From Cristatella mucedo (taxonomy: Eukaryota > Bryozoa > Phylactolaemata > Cristatellidae), in NCBI GenBank assembly GCA_009760855.2, contig WPIO01000034.1, forward strand, positions 3,529,501 through 3,593,500: DNA of 64,000 nucleotides, in the 5' to 3' direction. Position 1 is the stretch's first letter. Each line of letters opens with the position of its first letter. The notes under the pieces are model-generated. The model was not told where the DNA came from. It worked only from the letters and a program-made list of their open reading frames with translations, and made no database searches. Shown here piece after piece: positions 1-12,027 of this stretch. The position numbers and the translations under genes are program-made.

Positions 1-45
1 TAGAAATCTCACTCTCTGGTTCTGTCAGGGATGAACATCCGTAAA

Positions 46-845
46 TTCAGTTTTTGGCTGGGCAGCCAAATGAAGCCATCGAGCCACTCAATGATGAACA
101 CGGCTGCAAGGTTGGTGGAAAAGTCCTAGAAGTTCAGCCACGTGTCTCCTTACGACGGACGGAGCTGCGCTGGCTCCCCTTGGATTTTTCAGCTGAAAGA
201 GAAAAACTCTGAACCTGACCTTTGACCTTTTTTTGCTCGCCGTGGCTTGGTTCCGCGACTAAAGAAAGAGAAACTAGCTGATTTAACAGCCTCCCTTTTT
301 ATAGCGACAGAAGAGCCTTTACCAGGCTATCACCACCGCTTGCCGTGGCGATAAAGGATCGCCCACCCGCAGGATTCGAACCCACGACCTCGGGGCCGAG
401 GTCGTGCAAAGCAACCGACTTACCTAGTGAGCCATTACGACTCACTAGCTGAACCGCTTCACCAGTTTCAGGCTCTGCACGTCCTCTATGGAAAATGAAT
501 TGGCTGTTCTATTCCTATGCTTAAAGATCGTTGGCGGCAGAATATGTTGCTCAGTAGGTTCTAGACTGCGGAACTCACTTCCACAATTCCTGCGAAACGA
601 CGTCTACCCTCTTGCTGCCGACTGTGGCGCAACCTCTCCAGTCGTCGTGAGCTGCTACTTTCACGCTACTCACTTCCTGCACTGCCCTCCTGACTCAGCA
701 GTGCTTTCTCTTTGTTGGCGAAAGAAGTAGTCTGTTGGCTACCGAATGCACACCAAAAGCCGCTTAGGCTTCGAGTGCTCTATAGAAAGCTTTCCTGCTT
801 AAAACCGACTTTGTCTACGTGGCGTGGCTTTGTGGAGTTACAGAC
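46..845 (+). mobile_element. LINE family A, 3' fragment (copy A1), split by a SINE
   Basis: This is a decayed 3' part of an L2/CR1-like LINE. Bases 46-190 match the thumb/C-terminal reverse-transcriptase region of the fuller copy at 3,353-4,795 (the GGCTGCAAGG and CACGTGTCTCC blocks align). Bases 455-845 match its last coding segment and 3' UTR, including the GTGGAGTTACAGACGGAGAT terminus. A SINE in reverse orientation (about 282-443) interrupts it. No open reading frame of useful length survives. Beyond the usual family A end, the sequence to about 905 is shared with an inverted copy at 13.88-14.03 kb. Confidence 0.8.
273..452 (-). mobile_element. SINE S1 (tRNA-derived), inserted in LINE A
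   Basis: Read on the minus strand this element has a pol III A-box-like TGGCTCACTAGGTAAG, a B-box GGGTTCGAATCC, then a body containing CGATAGCCTGGTAAAGGCTC and a 3' end GAGGCTGTTAAATCAGCT. Two further copies lie at 1,640-1,808 and 41,470-41,645. The nine-base string ACTAGCTGA flanks it on both sides (273-281 and 444-452) and matches the uninterrupted LINE target, so it is a likely target-site duplication. A tRNA gene is excluded because the 3' half has no tRNA fold and the element is repeated. Confidence 0.75.
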
Positions 846-1639
846 GGAGATACATCACGCGAGATCAGTAGAATAATAACAAAGTTTTCGTCAGGCTTTT
901 CTTCAAGTTTTTGCCCACTTTACAAGTCCATTAGACGGATACTGCTTTTTACCAGCTTGGTGTTTACGTGTTCATTGCGAAATGAAGGCGACGGTTTTTG
1001 TCAGCCCGAAGGTGTCAATATTAGCCGGTGCTATGGAGACACAATAGATGTAGAGTTCGGCACCAGTTGGCAAGCTACTTATTCACGTTCCGCCTCGTGG
1101 CCATCCAGAGACAGCCCATGTCTTCGTCTTTTATCATTTGCTTACGACTATAATGATGTTATCTAATATATACAGCTTGTAACAGTCACACACCTTAAAT
1201 CAAATAAGCTTAGTACAATAAGCTGCCCAAAAATTCACTTGAAGGACAAATATTGGTCTAATAAGGCACACACACACACACACGCACGCACGCACGCACG
1301 CACGCACACGCACGCACGCACACACACACACACGTGGTGTGTGTGTACTGGCGTTCTTTCTGAGTGGCTTTCAATACTTACCGTAACCTTTACACTTCAT
1401 CTCATGCAAAAGAGATAGGAAGAAGCATGGCTGAAGCGGAGGAAGTCGAGGAGCACGGAACAAGTATGCAAGTGTGCAAGACAGCCCCACAGGAGCGCAT
1501 TGTGCCAACGACAGTCTGAACGTGAACGAATGGCGTAATTGGCGAAAGGCCTATCGAAAAGCACTAAGAGGAACCAAGACCCGGAGCGGCTCCCTTAGCA
1601 AAGCGTACGCAAGACGCGTGACTGAATAAGCAGCCCTGA
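846..1639. other. Intergenic, no gene seen; CA/GCAC microsatellite
   Basis: No coding similarity is recognised. The stretch 1,268-1,334 is a CA microsatellite interrupted by CACG units. Bases 846-905 continue the 3' extension shared with the inverted family A end at 13.9 kb. Confidence 0.5.
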
Positions 1640-1808
1640 TGATGGCAAACTGATGGTAAGGCGGTTGCTTTTCGCGCCCTCGGTCCCGAGATGGTGGGTT
1701 CGAATCCTGCGTTGAGCGATTCCTTATCGCCGGCGGTGACCGCAAGCGGTGGCGATAGCCTGGTAAAGGCTCTTCTGTCGCTATACAAAAGAGGCTGTTA
1801 AACCAGCT
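1640..1808 (+). mobile_element. SINE S1 (tRNA-derived), plus-strand copy
   Basis: It carries GGTAAGGCGGTTGC after the A-box region, the B-box GGGTTCGAATCC near 1,697, the GTGGCGATAGCCTGGTAAAG body block near 1,750 and a 3' end GAGGCTGTTAAACCAGCT. The order and spacing agree with the copies at 273-452 and 41,470-41,645, both of which are on the other strand. Confidence 0.75.
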
Positions 1809-3340
1809 CGTATTTATTTATTTATAATTTTGTGGATTTCGAAACCAACGATTCGGCCATCTTAATCGCCAACTCTAGAGGCTTCTTGGCGTTTTCAATT
1901 ACCTGTCAGTGCCGATTTATTGCTGTCTGGTTAAGACAGAACTATGGAATTTAATAGTAACAATAGCCATAAAATATTTACACAGCGCCCTCGAAGAGTA
2001 ACTTTCGGTATTCGCTGCGCATGTGAAGCGGATGTGAAGCTCCTTAGTCGGCCCTACTTGCGGCCGCCGCTAATGTCCCTAATCCAATTGGATTAAACAC
2101 GGTGACTAGCCGCGGAGATTCCTCCGAGGATAAAACTTTTAACCGCGAATCGTTCGTAAAAGAGGACAGCTACACTACACAGCTAAACTACCAGCACCAA
2201 CGATTAACGGTCAGAAGCTGAAGCTTCTCCAATTAAATTCCAATTAGCGAGCACATTCACTAGTTCCAGCCTTGGGCTCGAAGTTTTCTACGCGAAGGAG
2301 TTCAGATCGAGACAATGTATTGGTATATGTACTGTGAAGGGGGCCTTTTGCATCTTAGCATTGCAAGTGCGCAATCCCAGGGGAGTCCTAGGCGAATGCA
2401 AAGAGCGCACGCGTCCGCGCAGCAGCTAGCTAATAAATTGTGGGTAGCCAATGAGGCCGACGAGGCATCGGGCGGCGGAGCTTTACGACGGAGCGACCTG
2501 CCGGTCGGGAGCCCAGCTCCATACCCGGGGCAGGCCCCCTGCGACAGACGCCAAGCCGGCCATGCCTCGGACCCGCGAGCTGGCAAATCCTCGTCGTCCA
2601 CTCCAGCACACAAATGTGAGGCCGCCAACGTACGGTACGCATCTCAGGAAATAGCTTTCTGGGAAGTGCACGTATCGTGCAGGCCCCATTTAGCCGACGA
2701 GGTGTTTATAAAAACCAGTAGCAAGTTGCAAAATGCTCATTTGCATTTCGATGCGTATGATTGCGTTCGATGCGTACAAAAGAAATTACAGAAGCTTTAC
2801 TTCTGCATGGTGACTTAAATGTGAAGAGTTGAAAACTACGGACCTTTGAAGCTAGAACGTTCTAGAACGTTTTAGAACGCGAGCCCAACAGCGGTACCCT
2901 AACAAACGCGAAAAGGGAAATTTGCATCGTTGCTCTCGGGAGTTAAGCTGTGCACTTTTTCCTCTGGTACCAAGGACAATGCCACACGCCGAGCTCTAAA
3001 GAAACTGTTAGCTCTCTGCATCCAAAACTCAAGATCCAGAGGGCGCAGTGACTACTAAAGGGCGCACGTGCCTCTGGCGTGGGGCCAGCGTCTCTCGTCA
3101 AGTATCAGCCCTTAGCTCGGTCAGGATATTCATTTATCTATCAGGACGCGCTGCTGAGAATATCACGGAAACTCACGTCGGCTATAAATTTGACCTCGAT
3201 GGTGGCTGTCGCATTGGAGAGGTCAACCCTGAATCACTCGCGATCCAGGACAGCTTGTATTATTGATATCTTCGGTAGTTAAACAAAACTGCAGTTTCAA
3301 TACTCGATCAGATGTGCGCTGAGGAACAGAGAGCGAGAAA
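1809..3340. other. Intergenic, no recognised gene; contains a heat-shock-element-like array
   Basis: Several reading frames of 60-170 codons are open between 2,302 and 2,818 on both strands. They overlap one another in GC-rich sequence, show no known domain and are probably fortuitous. TATAAAA occurs near 2,706 and CTATAAAT near 3,182. No repeat family is recognised here. Confidence 0.4.
2847..2880. promoter_or_regulatory. Array of heat-shock-element half-sites
   Basis: Alternating GAA and TTC pentamer cores occur at 2,855 (GAA), 2,860 (TTC), 2,865 (GAA), 2,870 (TTT, imperfect) and 2,875 (GAA), in the 10-bp-period arrangement bound by heat-shock factor trimers. Another GAA lies at 2,848. No downstream gene is evident on either strand, so the function is open; it could belong to an unrecognised mobile element. 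Confidence 0.45.
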
Positions 3341-3352
3341 TCGAAAGTTGAG

Positions 3353-4795
3353 TTGCTAATCAGGTACGGGCAACATTTTATTTCTGTCGTGATCTGCTGT
3401 CGTTGGCATACCAATGACATTCTACGTGCCAACGACGACGGGAATGTCACTGCCTTAGCTCTGCTAGATCTGTCTGCTGCCTTCGACACCATTGATCACG
3501 AAGTTCTGCTTGAACGATTGAGAACAACGATCGGTCTGGCAGACGAAGCACTGGCGTGGTTTAAATCATGCTTGTCTGATCGTGTTCAATCCGTGTCGTG
3601 TGGGGGTCAGGTCTCAAACATGAGAAGGGTCACCTGTGGAGTCCCTCAAGGGTCTGTACTCGGTCCCTTGCTGTTCTCCATTTATACGCAACCTCTGGGA
3701 AAAGTGATTAAGGCCCATGGAATAGGATATCACTTCTATGCTGACGATACTCAGTTGTATTTGTCATTTAAACCGTCGGAATCTGCTGCAGCAACTGAAA
3801 AACTGAATGCTTGCCTTGCCGATATTCGATCCTGGATGTCGGAAAACTTCCTGAAATTAAATGACGATAAAACCGAACTGCTTCACATAGGACACCCTAA
3901 GCGTGTGGCCGGATTAAAAGGTTTTGCTGTTCTAATAGGTGATGCTATTGTGCGACCGTCACCACGTGCTCGTAATCTAGGTGTCGTTTTTCGACAGCTG
4001 CCTCAATTTCAAAAGCTTCATTCAGAAGACTGCCCCTACAGCTAGCCATCACATCCGATCCCTATCCAAGATTAGAAGCTGTCTCCCACAGTGGCTTGTA
4101 AACAATTTAACTAGCTCTTTAGTTCTGTCTCGGCTTGATTATTGTAATTCTCTTTTGGCTGGACTACCAAAGAAAGCTATTATGCCACTACAGCTGACTA
4201 TGAATATGGCTGCAAGGCTGGTCTTCAAGTCCCAGCGGTTTGAGCACGTGTCACCTTTGCTGGAAGAGCTAGGATTGTTGCCGGTTCGCAAAGGATACAG
4301 AGCAAAGTTCTTATGCTGACCCACAAGGCCCGTCACGGCTTGGCTCCTTCATACCTAGCTGAACTGCTACATCAGTTTCAGCCTGTTCGCGCCCTGAGGT
4401 CCTGTGTGGACAATAAATTAGCTGTCCCATTCCTCCGCTTAAAGACAGTTGGCGAAAGAAGCTTTAGCTCTGCAGGTCCTAGACTGTGGAACTCGCTTCC
4501 ACAATTCTTGCGCAACGACATCTACTCTCCAACTGCCGACTATGGCACATCTTTTTCAACGGTCCTGAACTGCTACTTCCATGCTACTCACTACCTCAAC
4601 TGCTCTCCTAACTCTGCTATGCTTCCCACTCTTTCTCTTTGTTGCGTGAGACGAAGTCTGTTGGGTACCGAATGCGTACCGAAAGCCGCTTAGGCTGTGA
4701 GTGCGCTATACAAAACTCTCCTGCGTAACACCCACATGGTCTTTATGACTTTGTGGAGTTACTGACGGAGATACATTACATTACATTACGCGAAT
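3353..4795 (+). mobile_element. LINE family A, reverse-transcriptase copy A2 (frameshifted)
   Basis: This is the fullest family A copy. Three overlapping frames (3,353-4,045, 3,981-4,319, 4,313-4,693) together encode an L2/CR1-like reverse transcriptase. Motif A is [20 protein letters not shown], motif B is CGVPQGSVLGPLLFSIYT and the catalytic motif C is FYADDTQLYL. The C-terminal LSRLDYCNSLLAGLP block and the RLWNSLPQFLRND block follow. Two frameshifts (near 4,000 and 4,316) inactivate it. No endonuclease domain is present, so it is 5'-truncated. The 3' end is the GTGGAGTTACTGACGGAGAT tail followed by ACATT repeats. Confidence 0.9.
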
Positions 4796-5099
4796 CGGTG
4801 GTTTTTCTAGGCACCCGCTTCGATCCGCCTTGCAGTAAAGAGGCAGTGAGATGTATTGAAACGCTGGCATCCTAAATCAATTAGATTACGAGAGTTTCAG
4901 GGATTATTTAAAGTTTCCAGAATCAAACTATTCCGAACCAGGCAAATCATAGTTTCTGGTCCAGTCTGCATGGACTGGACACATGTGACGCAGTGACAGC
5001 CAGTCCACTCGAATCCATCAAAAATGCACCAGAAATTTGTTTCGCGAAGCTCGGATTGAGATTTTTTACAGTACTTAAATATGATTAAAGTGTTCACAG
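4796..5099. other. Intergenic, nothing recognised
   Basis: AT-rich sequence between LINE A2 and the tandem-repeat block; no coding or repeat signal was found. Confidence 0.4.
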
Positions 5100-5860
5100 A
5101 AAAATTTTGCATAGTTACTAAATCGCATCGTCACTGTAATCGGCTGCGATGGCCCAAGCCAATACCACAATCCGCGACCACCCGCCACAAAACGCCCAAA
5201 ATTTGTTACTCGATGCTCCAGCTTTGAATAAACGTTACAGTGAAGTGTGCTTAAAGCGTACCCAAGTAATTTATAACTATTGCACAAGCGAATTCTCAGG
5301 AGACGCACATCAATTGACCGCAATGGCCCTGGCCAACCATTTACGTAATCCATTCCAATCAGATGAAAATTGACCAGATACTGGCTGTAAGAAGCCCCTA
5401 TTTTCGCAAAATATAAAATATCATGTTTGTTAAAGTGAATCAAATCATCGCAAGCCGTTTTGCACATTGGTTATCTGGCAATGCATAGCAGTCGAGTGCA
5501 ATGGCCAAGGTCAATACCGAAATTCTATGCAATCTGTCAAGAGACCAGTAGAAATCGGAGGCCTGAATCTTCAGTTTGGATTTCTTGCTAATAGTGCACT
5601 CGGTTTAATGAGCAGACACGAAATGCCTTCACTTCGCAGGGGGTTCTCAGCAATCGACTGTACAGGAGCAACAGGACAAATACCAAAATCCAATGCTGCC
5701 CACCACAAATCGACCAGAAATCAATGGCGAGACGCTGCGATTTAGAATGCATATTCCCCAGTACATTATGTTCGAAGCGCAGAAATACGAATGAATTATC
5801 ACATTATTAACTCGCGGTAAGCCAAGCAAACTTGCATTTCCATCCAAATTTGTAAACCTC
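5100..5860 (-). repeat. Dispersed tandem repeat of ~160-185 bp, reverse orientation
   Basis: At least four diverged units are marked by a shared block that reads on the minus strand roughly as GGATT-TGGTATTGGCC-GGCCATTGCAGTCGATTG. The anchor falls near 5,159, 5,322, 5,508 and 5,680. Related blocks in the opposite orientation lie at 13.6-13.8, 14.04-14.33, 16.5-16.95, 26.2-27.4 and 27.8-28.0 kb. It encodes no protein. The units are too diverged to define exact boundaries by eye. Confidence 0.6.
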
Positions 5861-6194
5861 ATCCGGATTTTCAGCTGCTGGTGAAAATGTACGCTCTCGC
5901 TGGCTCAAGGACAGAATCGACTTGAATTCGCTACATCGACCGTTGGTTCTGAGGCGGCTCTCCGGCGGCCATTTCAGGCTCGACGCCATTTCAGGCCAGA
6001 AATCAAGCGAGAAAGAAAGAAAGCACACCGAACGGACGGACGGACACACGATTTGAACAGCGTAAATTGTAATCATCACAAATCGGCCGGTCGTCAAAAT
6101 CTATTCAAAAATCTATTCAAAATCTATTCATTCCAGAAGATGGATGGTAAGTATTGGGTCTGAAGAACTTCTAAATCTTCCCCAAGACTTGGAG
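5861..6194. other. Intergenic, no gene; short CTATTCAAAAT repeats
   Basis: No coding signal. The CTATTCAAAA motif is repeated directly at about 6,100-6,130, just before LINE B1. Confidence 0.4.
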
Positions 6195-7672
6195 ATAAAC
6201 TTCCAGATTCCTAATCACTCCACAGAGTCAGCATTGCTTCGGGTATACAACGACCTACTTAGGAATGCAGACATGGGTAGAGTGTCTCTTCTTGTTTTGC
6301 TCGATCTTTCGGCAGCTTTTGATACCATCGATCACAAAGTACTTCTAGAGTGCCTCTCATCTCGCCTGGGCATCACTGGCACTGCTCTGCAGTGGTTCAG
6401 GTCCTATCTCAGTGGGAGACTCCAGAGTGTTGACGTGAATGGACAAAGATCATCTGAAGTACCTCTAAAATATGGAGTACCTCAGGGCTCTGTGCTAGGT
6501 CCGGTCCTTTTCACCGTTTATACTCTCCCTCTCGCTGATGTGATTGCCAAGCACAATCTAGGCTTTCACTTCTATGCGGATGACACTCAGTTGTACCTTT
6601 GCTTTGATCCCTCCCAGCCTTCGAGCACCTCAAATTCTCTCAACTCACTTGCTGCATGCATTGATGACATCCGATCATGGATGGCAGCAAATTTTCTAAA
6701 ACTAAACGATGATAAAACTAACTTACTAGTTATGGGCAAACCTAGTGTTATTCAGAAATTGGAAAGGCTGACTTTCAAAATTGGCTCTGCCAGCATATCT
6801 CCAGTTGCATCAGCTCGAAATCTAGGTGTCATATTCCAAAGCGACCTCTCGTTAGACGACCATATCAGCTCCACAGTCAAATCCGCCTATTTTCAGCTTC
6901 ATAACATTGCTAAAATTCGGGCTTGTTTAGATGAAGATACCACGTCCAAGTTGGTCCATGCATTCGTGACATCCCGTCTCGACTTCTGCAACTCACTGCT
7001 TACTGGCCTACCAGCATGTGCGATCAGGCGATTGCAGCTGGTGCAAAACTCTGCAGCTAGGCTTGTCTGTCGTGAGCGTCGCAGTTGCCACATTACTCCA
7101 CTTCTCGCCGACCTGCACTGGTTACCAGTCAAGCAACGGATTGACTTCAAGGTTTTGTCGCTCACTTTTAGATCTCTTCATTCTATGGCTCCAGCCTATC
7201 TCTCATATACTCCCCCATCAGGCCAAGCATCGTACCACCCGCTTTTCGGAATCCAACAGTCTACAAATACCTCGTACAAACCTTAAATCCTTTGGAGACC
7301 GTGCATTTAGCTCGTATGCTCCCACAGCCTGGAACTCCCTCCCGACCTGCATCAGAACATCCCCTGACCTGACCACATTTAAAAGAAACTTAAAAACATA
7401 CCTATTTAGGACAGCATTTAGTGGGTCCTTGTGATTCGTCCTCGATGTGCTTATGCGTGCTGACACTGTTCATGCTGCCACTAACCACATTTGCATGCTG
7501 ACCCAGTGCATGTAACCCCTAACTATGTTATTCATTTTGTTTGTTTTTCAAGCATGATTTTACTTAATATTCTATTGCGTATCACTTTGCAGCAAATGTA
7601 AAGCGCCTAGAAAGAGATTAAGTTCTCTGAGGGCGCTTTATCAAGTGCAATATTATTATTATTATTAGTGGC
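6195..7672 (+). mobile_element. LINE family B, reverse-transcriptase copy B1
   Basis: This L2-like LINE fragment encodes the reverse transcriptase from the region before motif A to the end of ORF2. Recognisable blocks are [20 protein letters not shown] (motif A), YGVPQGSVLGPVLFTVYT (motif B), FHFYADDTQLYL (catalytic YADD) and ARNLGVIFQSDLSLDDHI. The frame runs to about 7,203, where a 1-bp change shifts it; the remaining C-terminus continues in the next frame and ends at 7,434. The 3' UTR ends in the hairpin-like tail GCGCCTAGAAAGAGATTAAG followed by ATT repeats. The endonuclease is absent (5' truncation). Confidence 0.9.
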
Positions 7673-8331
7673 ATTGTAGAAAATGCATGTTTAGGTAAAG
7701 CAAAGTACTGGGCGTGATGTGAAAATGTTACTTTAGGGATAGACCCTGCGATCTCTTGATGACCTTCCTGACAAAGGAGCTACGGAAGCGATCTGCTAGG
7801 TCACCACAAAGATCACTAGATAAACTGCTGACTTGGGTGCGATTCATAGAATGGTCTACGGTCGACGTCAACATTTCTTGATTGAGCATCTGCGATTCCA
7901 CGAGATGCTTTCTACAAGCTTGACTTGGACTTGGACTTGGCCTTGGATGAATTGGCACGATCTACCTTAATCCTCCTACACCAGTCGGTAAAAAGTCAGT
8001 CCTGAGCTTTTGAATGCGTTCTCGCGATTGCACTTAGTAGTCCCTTTGGCTATAGTCTACAGTTCAACAGAGGATCATCTGACCGACAGTGTATCACAGC
8101 GCTCAGTCAGAGAAGAAAACTCGTTCGGAGCTGCATAAGCTGGTGCCAATGTAGTTCTGTAGTAAGCTAGCTTAGCACTTGCGTCTCAACGCGAACTTAT
8201 TGAGAAGGGCTTCCTAAAAATGACCTAAAGTGACTGGCGCGAAAATTGGTCCAGTGGTAGGCTGCAGCCTTTAATCGCGAAATCCTTTGACTTTACCTGG
8301 CGCTTAGTCTTGAAGTCTAGTTCTGCGTATA
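7673..8331. other. Intergenic, nothing recognised
   Basis: No domain, repeat family or splice-supported exon is seen. One 76-codon minus-strand frame (7,728-7,958) has no recognisable features. Confidence 0.4.
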
Positions 8332-9113
8332 TTAGGGTGGTCCACAGCTAAATGGTAAAACGAGCTTTATATCATTGCAGGTTGGACGGTGCCAAATGTG
8401 TCTACTATATAAAATAGTAAATATGCTGAAGTTTTGTATCATTTTGCGAATATTGAGAAGTTGCGCCGAGTCTCTGAAGCAACCGGGTACACCACTTTGC
8501 TTTCGGCCAGTCCGAAAATTCGCGTTATTAGTTTTCTTTCAAGTTACTGGATGAAAGTTATGTAAGTATTCACCATGTGGTTTGATATAAGAGCTACTAT
8601 GAGAAATCTATGAGATTTGTCATTGTTTTGTGCAGAACTGCATTGCTGCATAGGTTGATGGGTTTATTCAATGTAAAAATAGGATAAATTCATACATTTG
8701 CATTGCTAAATTTAAATTAAATTGCAGGTGAGATAATGAATATTTGACTCATATAATACAAATAACAAAGTAGAATTGATTCTGAATTACACTTGTAGTA
8801 GCATTATTTATTATTGTATAATTATTTCTGAAGTTTAAAGTTATAGAAAATATGCTTGAAAAACTCTTGTAACTATCATGAATATCGCATAATGTAAAAG
8901 AATAGGCCAGCTCCATGTTGAAGCAATTACATTTGAGAACTATGCCATTCTTATAAATTATCAATGCTGCAGTTTTTGTTTCAGTGGTCACTGTTTTGCA
9001 ATGACAGCCACCACTACTACAAATGATGAAGCCATAAAGACAAGACATCAGTCTCAAGTGTGGCTGCTTAGAGCACCAACCTCTAACCAATGCCCAACTC
9101 AGAAATTGCCCTT

Positions 9114-9585
9114 ATTGCAAGAGATTTTTCAGTGTTCTTGTATCACCACAAAGAGCTGAATATAATGTCAAAAGAAAGCGACGAGGTAACAGTGCAGCAA
9201 GTTCTCGACGTTTGGGAGAAAGCCGGTATCCTAACTGCCCATCGGCACGGCATGATATAGTTAAGCGAGTTCTTAAAATCCACAGCGAATGGCTAGGGCT
9301 GAAGAAGGCAGGAAACTTCGAACTGATATTCTAGGTGGAAATCCACGGCGTGTTGCTCATTTCACAGCACCTGGATTTTGGCATTAGGCGCGCTGGATGA
9401 CCAGAATCGTGTATTCATTCAAAATGTGGATGTTCAGGTCTCAGTTTAAACTAAAAGCTGGTGAAGAACAGGGAATGTTTCCATTTCTCTTGTGTACCTG
9501 TGACGTTAACATTAGAGCGTGGTTCCAGGCTCCTCGTCATTCAAATAGGCAATCGTTAGACCTATATTTAAAAAGCCTGGATTAG
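9114..9585 (+). pseudogene. Relic of a transposon protein (unassigned)
   Basis: Conceptual translation around 9,165-9,330 gives VTVQQVLDVWEKAGILTAHR, then a KIHSEWLGLKKAGNFE segment in a shifted frame. From 9,397 an open stretch includes MWMFRSQFKLKAGEE and VNIRAWFQAPRHSNRQSLDL. The composition is protein-like but stop codons and frameshifts break it. Its position between the two inverted tips suggests it is the transposase or an accessory protein of the host element. No confident family match can be made from sequence reading alone. Confidence 0.4.
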
Positions 9586-9599
9586 ATACTGAAGTTGTC

Positions 9600-11085
9600 T
9601 AGTTTCCCTTTTTCCTTTCTTGTCAGCGATTCTTGAAAAAAATGTTGCTAAACAGCTGGTAGCACGCATTGAAAAGAATGAAATTTCAGAAAAATTTCAG
9701 TCGGGTTCAAGTGGCAGGTCTCCACTGAAACTGTTCTCCTCCGTGTAACCAATGACGTCAAATGCAGCAACGATGACGGGAATGCCGCTGCCCTAGCGCT
9801 GCTAGATCTATCAGCTGCCTTTGACATCATGGATCACGATATCCTACTCCAAAGACTGAGAACAAAGGTCGGTCTGACAGACGAGGCACTGGCGTGGTCT
9901 AAATCTTACTTTTCCAATCCTGTTCAACCTGTGTCGTGTAGGGGTCAAGTCTCATCTACCATACCAGTCAACTGCAGAGCCCCTCGAGGGTCCGTTCAAG
10001 GTCCTTTGCTGTTCTCCGTTTATACTCGACCTCTGTGTAATGTGACTCAGGCCCATGGAATATGCTAGCACTCTTATGCTGACGATATTCAGCTGTATTT
10101 GTCGTTCAAACCATTGGAACCTGCTGCAGAGACCGAACTGAATGCTTGCCTTCCAGTTCGATCCTGGATGTCAGCAAATTTTCTCAAGCTTAACGATGAT
10201 AACTTGAAACTGTTGCTCATAGGATACCCCAGGCCTATGGCTGGACTAGAAGGCTTTGTTCTTCTAATAGGCGATGCTGTTGTGCGACCATCACCATGTG
10301 CTCGGAAGTTAGATGTTGTCATCGACAGTTGCCTACATTTTGAAAGCTTCGTTAAGAAGACTGCTTCCACAGCTATCCATCACATCCGTTGCCCATCTAA
10401 GATTAGGAGCTGTCTTCCACAGTGGCTTGCAAAAAACTTAACTAGCTGCTTAGTTCTGTCTCGGCTTGATTATTGTAACTTCCTTTTGGCTGGGCTACCA
10501 AAGAAAGCAACTAGGCCACTGCAGCTGACTATGAATATAGCTGCAAGGCTAGTCTTCAAGTTCCAGAGGTTTAATTGTGTGTCTCCTTTGCTAAAAGAGC
10601 TTGGATGGCTGCCGATTGATCAACGGATGCAGAGCAAAGTTTCTGCACTGACCTACAATGCCCGCCACGGCTTGACTCCTCTCTACCTAGCAGAACTGCT
10701 GTAGCAGCTTCAACCTCCTCGTGCACTCGTGGTCCGCTACCGGACAATAAAGTCGCTTTTTCTCTGCAGGTCCGAGACTGTGGAGCTCACTTCCACGATT
10801 CTTACGCAATGCCGCCCACTGTCCTGCTGCCGACTGTGGCACGTCCTTTCCAGCCATCCTGAGCTGCTGCTTCCATGCCAATCACAACCTCAACTGCTTT
10901 CGTGACGCAACAATGCTTCTCACTTTCTCTTTGTTGCATGAGATGAAGTCTGTTGGCAACCGAATGCGTACCGAAAGCCGCTTAGGCTGTGAGTGCGCTA
11001 TACAAAACTCTCCTGCACAACACCCCCGTAGTCTCTGTGGCTTTGTGGAGTTATAAGCGGAGATGCATTATCTTACATTACTGCG
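9600..11085 (+). mobile_element. LINE family A copy A3, nested in a DNA transposon
   Basis: Degenerate reverse transcriptase. The pre-motif-A region AILEKNVAKQLVARIEKNEI starts near 9,630, [14 protein letters not shown] lies near 9,800, motif B is damaged (RAPRGSVQGPLLFSVYT near 9,978) and the catalytic box is changed from YADD (CAYADDI at 10,074 reads SYADDIQLYLS). The C-terminal half is open at 10,099-10,704. The 3' UTR and GTGGAGTTATAAGCGGAGAT tail end at about 11,085. Confidence 0.85.
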
Positions 11086-12027
11086 CCCTCCAATGATTTA
11101 CGTTTGTTATGCCACTTGTCTGAATGCAGAAATTAAGCCATTAGACAGGCTACAGTTACTGCATTCAATCACCATTTGTGGTATATCAGTGGAATAACTA
11201 TTGGTCTAGTATTCTTTGATTCACAAATTGATTTAAGCGAAAAAAAAGACAAAAGATCAGCAACAAGCAACGTGTGCAAGCTGGATCAGACCATCCACCG
11301 CCAAGACTTGACTCTAAATTCGCCAATGCTTCACAGCCACTGATTGCATTTGTAACCTCCAATCCAAGAGATGTTTGTAAGATTCTGGAGCTGAGTGATG
11401 CGTGTCTGAAGTTGTCACCAGAGCAGTGAAAAGAAAACAGCTACTACATTGCCTCAGAACAAATTGTGTTGGTTCAGTATCATTAAAGTACAGTATATTA
11501 TTACAGCATTATAATTAAATCCCCCGAGGAGTGAAACTCACACTCAGGATCACAACTCGCTGCAAACATAGCAAACAGTGAAGAGCAACGACATCATGGC
11601 ACTCATTGCAGGTTTTCCATCGCCACAAATTTCCAGAGTCTAAGAATCTGGTGCTTTTGCTGGTGGGACTTTCGAAAGCCAAATAAATTCATAATAACAG
11701 TACTGAAGATCAATTTTATTGACTATTGTTTTAATCACAAAGTACAAAACATCTACAATTGACAGAACTTTCAGTCATACTTGTGTTTTTATCAAGTTAG
11801 CGCAACGGTACATTGTGCACAGCGATAAATTGTTTGCTGTTGATATTCACCTCGAATCGTTTACTTAAAGGCCTCTTTTTGCGAAATAACCGGAAAAAAT
11901 TAATGATTTGTGCGACCTCTAAACATACTTCAAATCACTTCAAATTTTTACCAAATTTGTTTAGTAGATGAGTAAGAATGAAGGTTCCAGTGTGCACATT
12001 TTGAAAAAAAGTTGTTTTGACCACCCT

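Noticed and set aside
1640-1720. A tRNA gene, because of A- and B-box matches
   Set aside because: The head belongs to a repeated ~170-bp element with a non-tRNA body, found three times, so it is a SINE.
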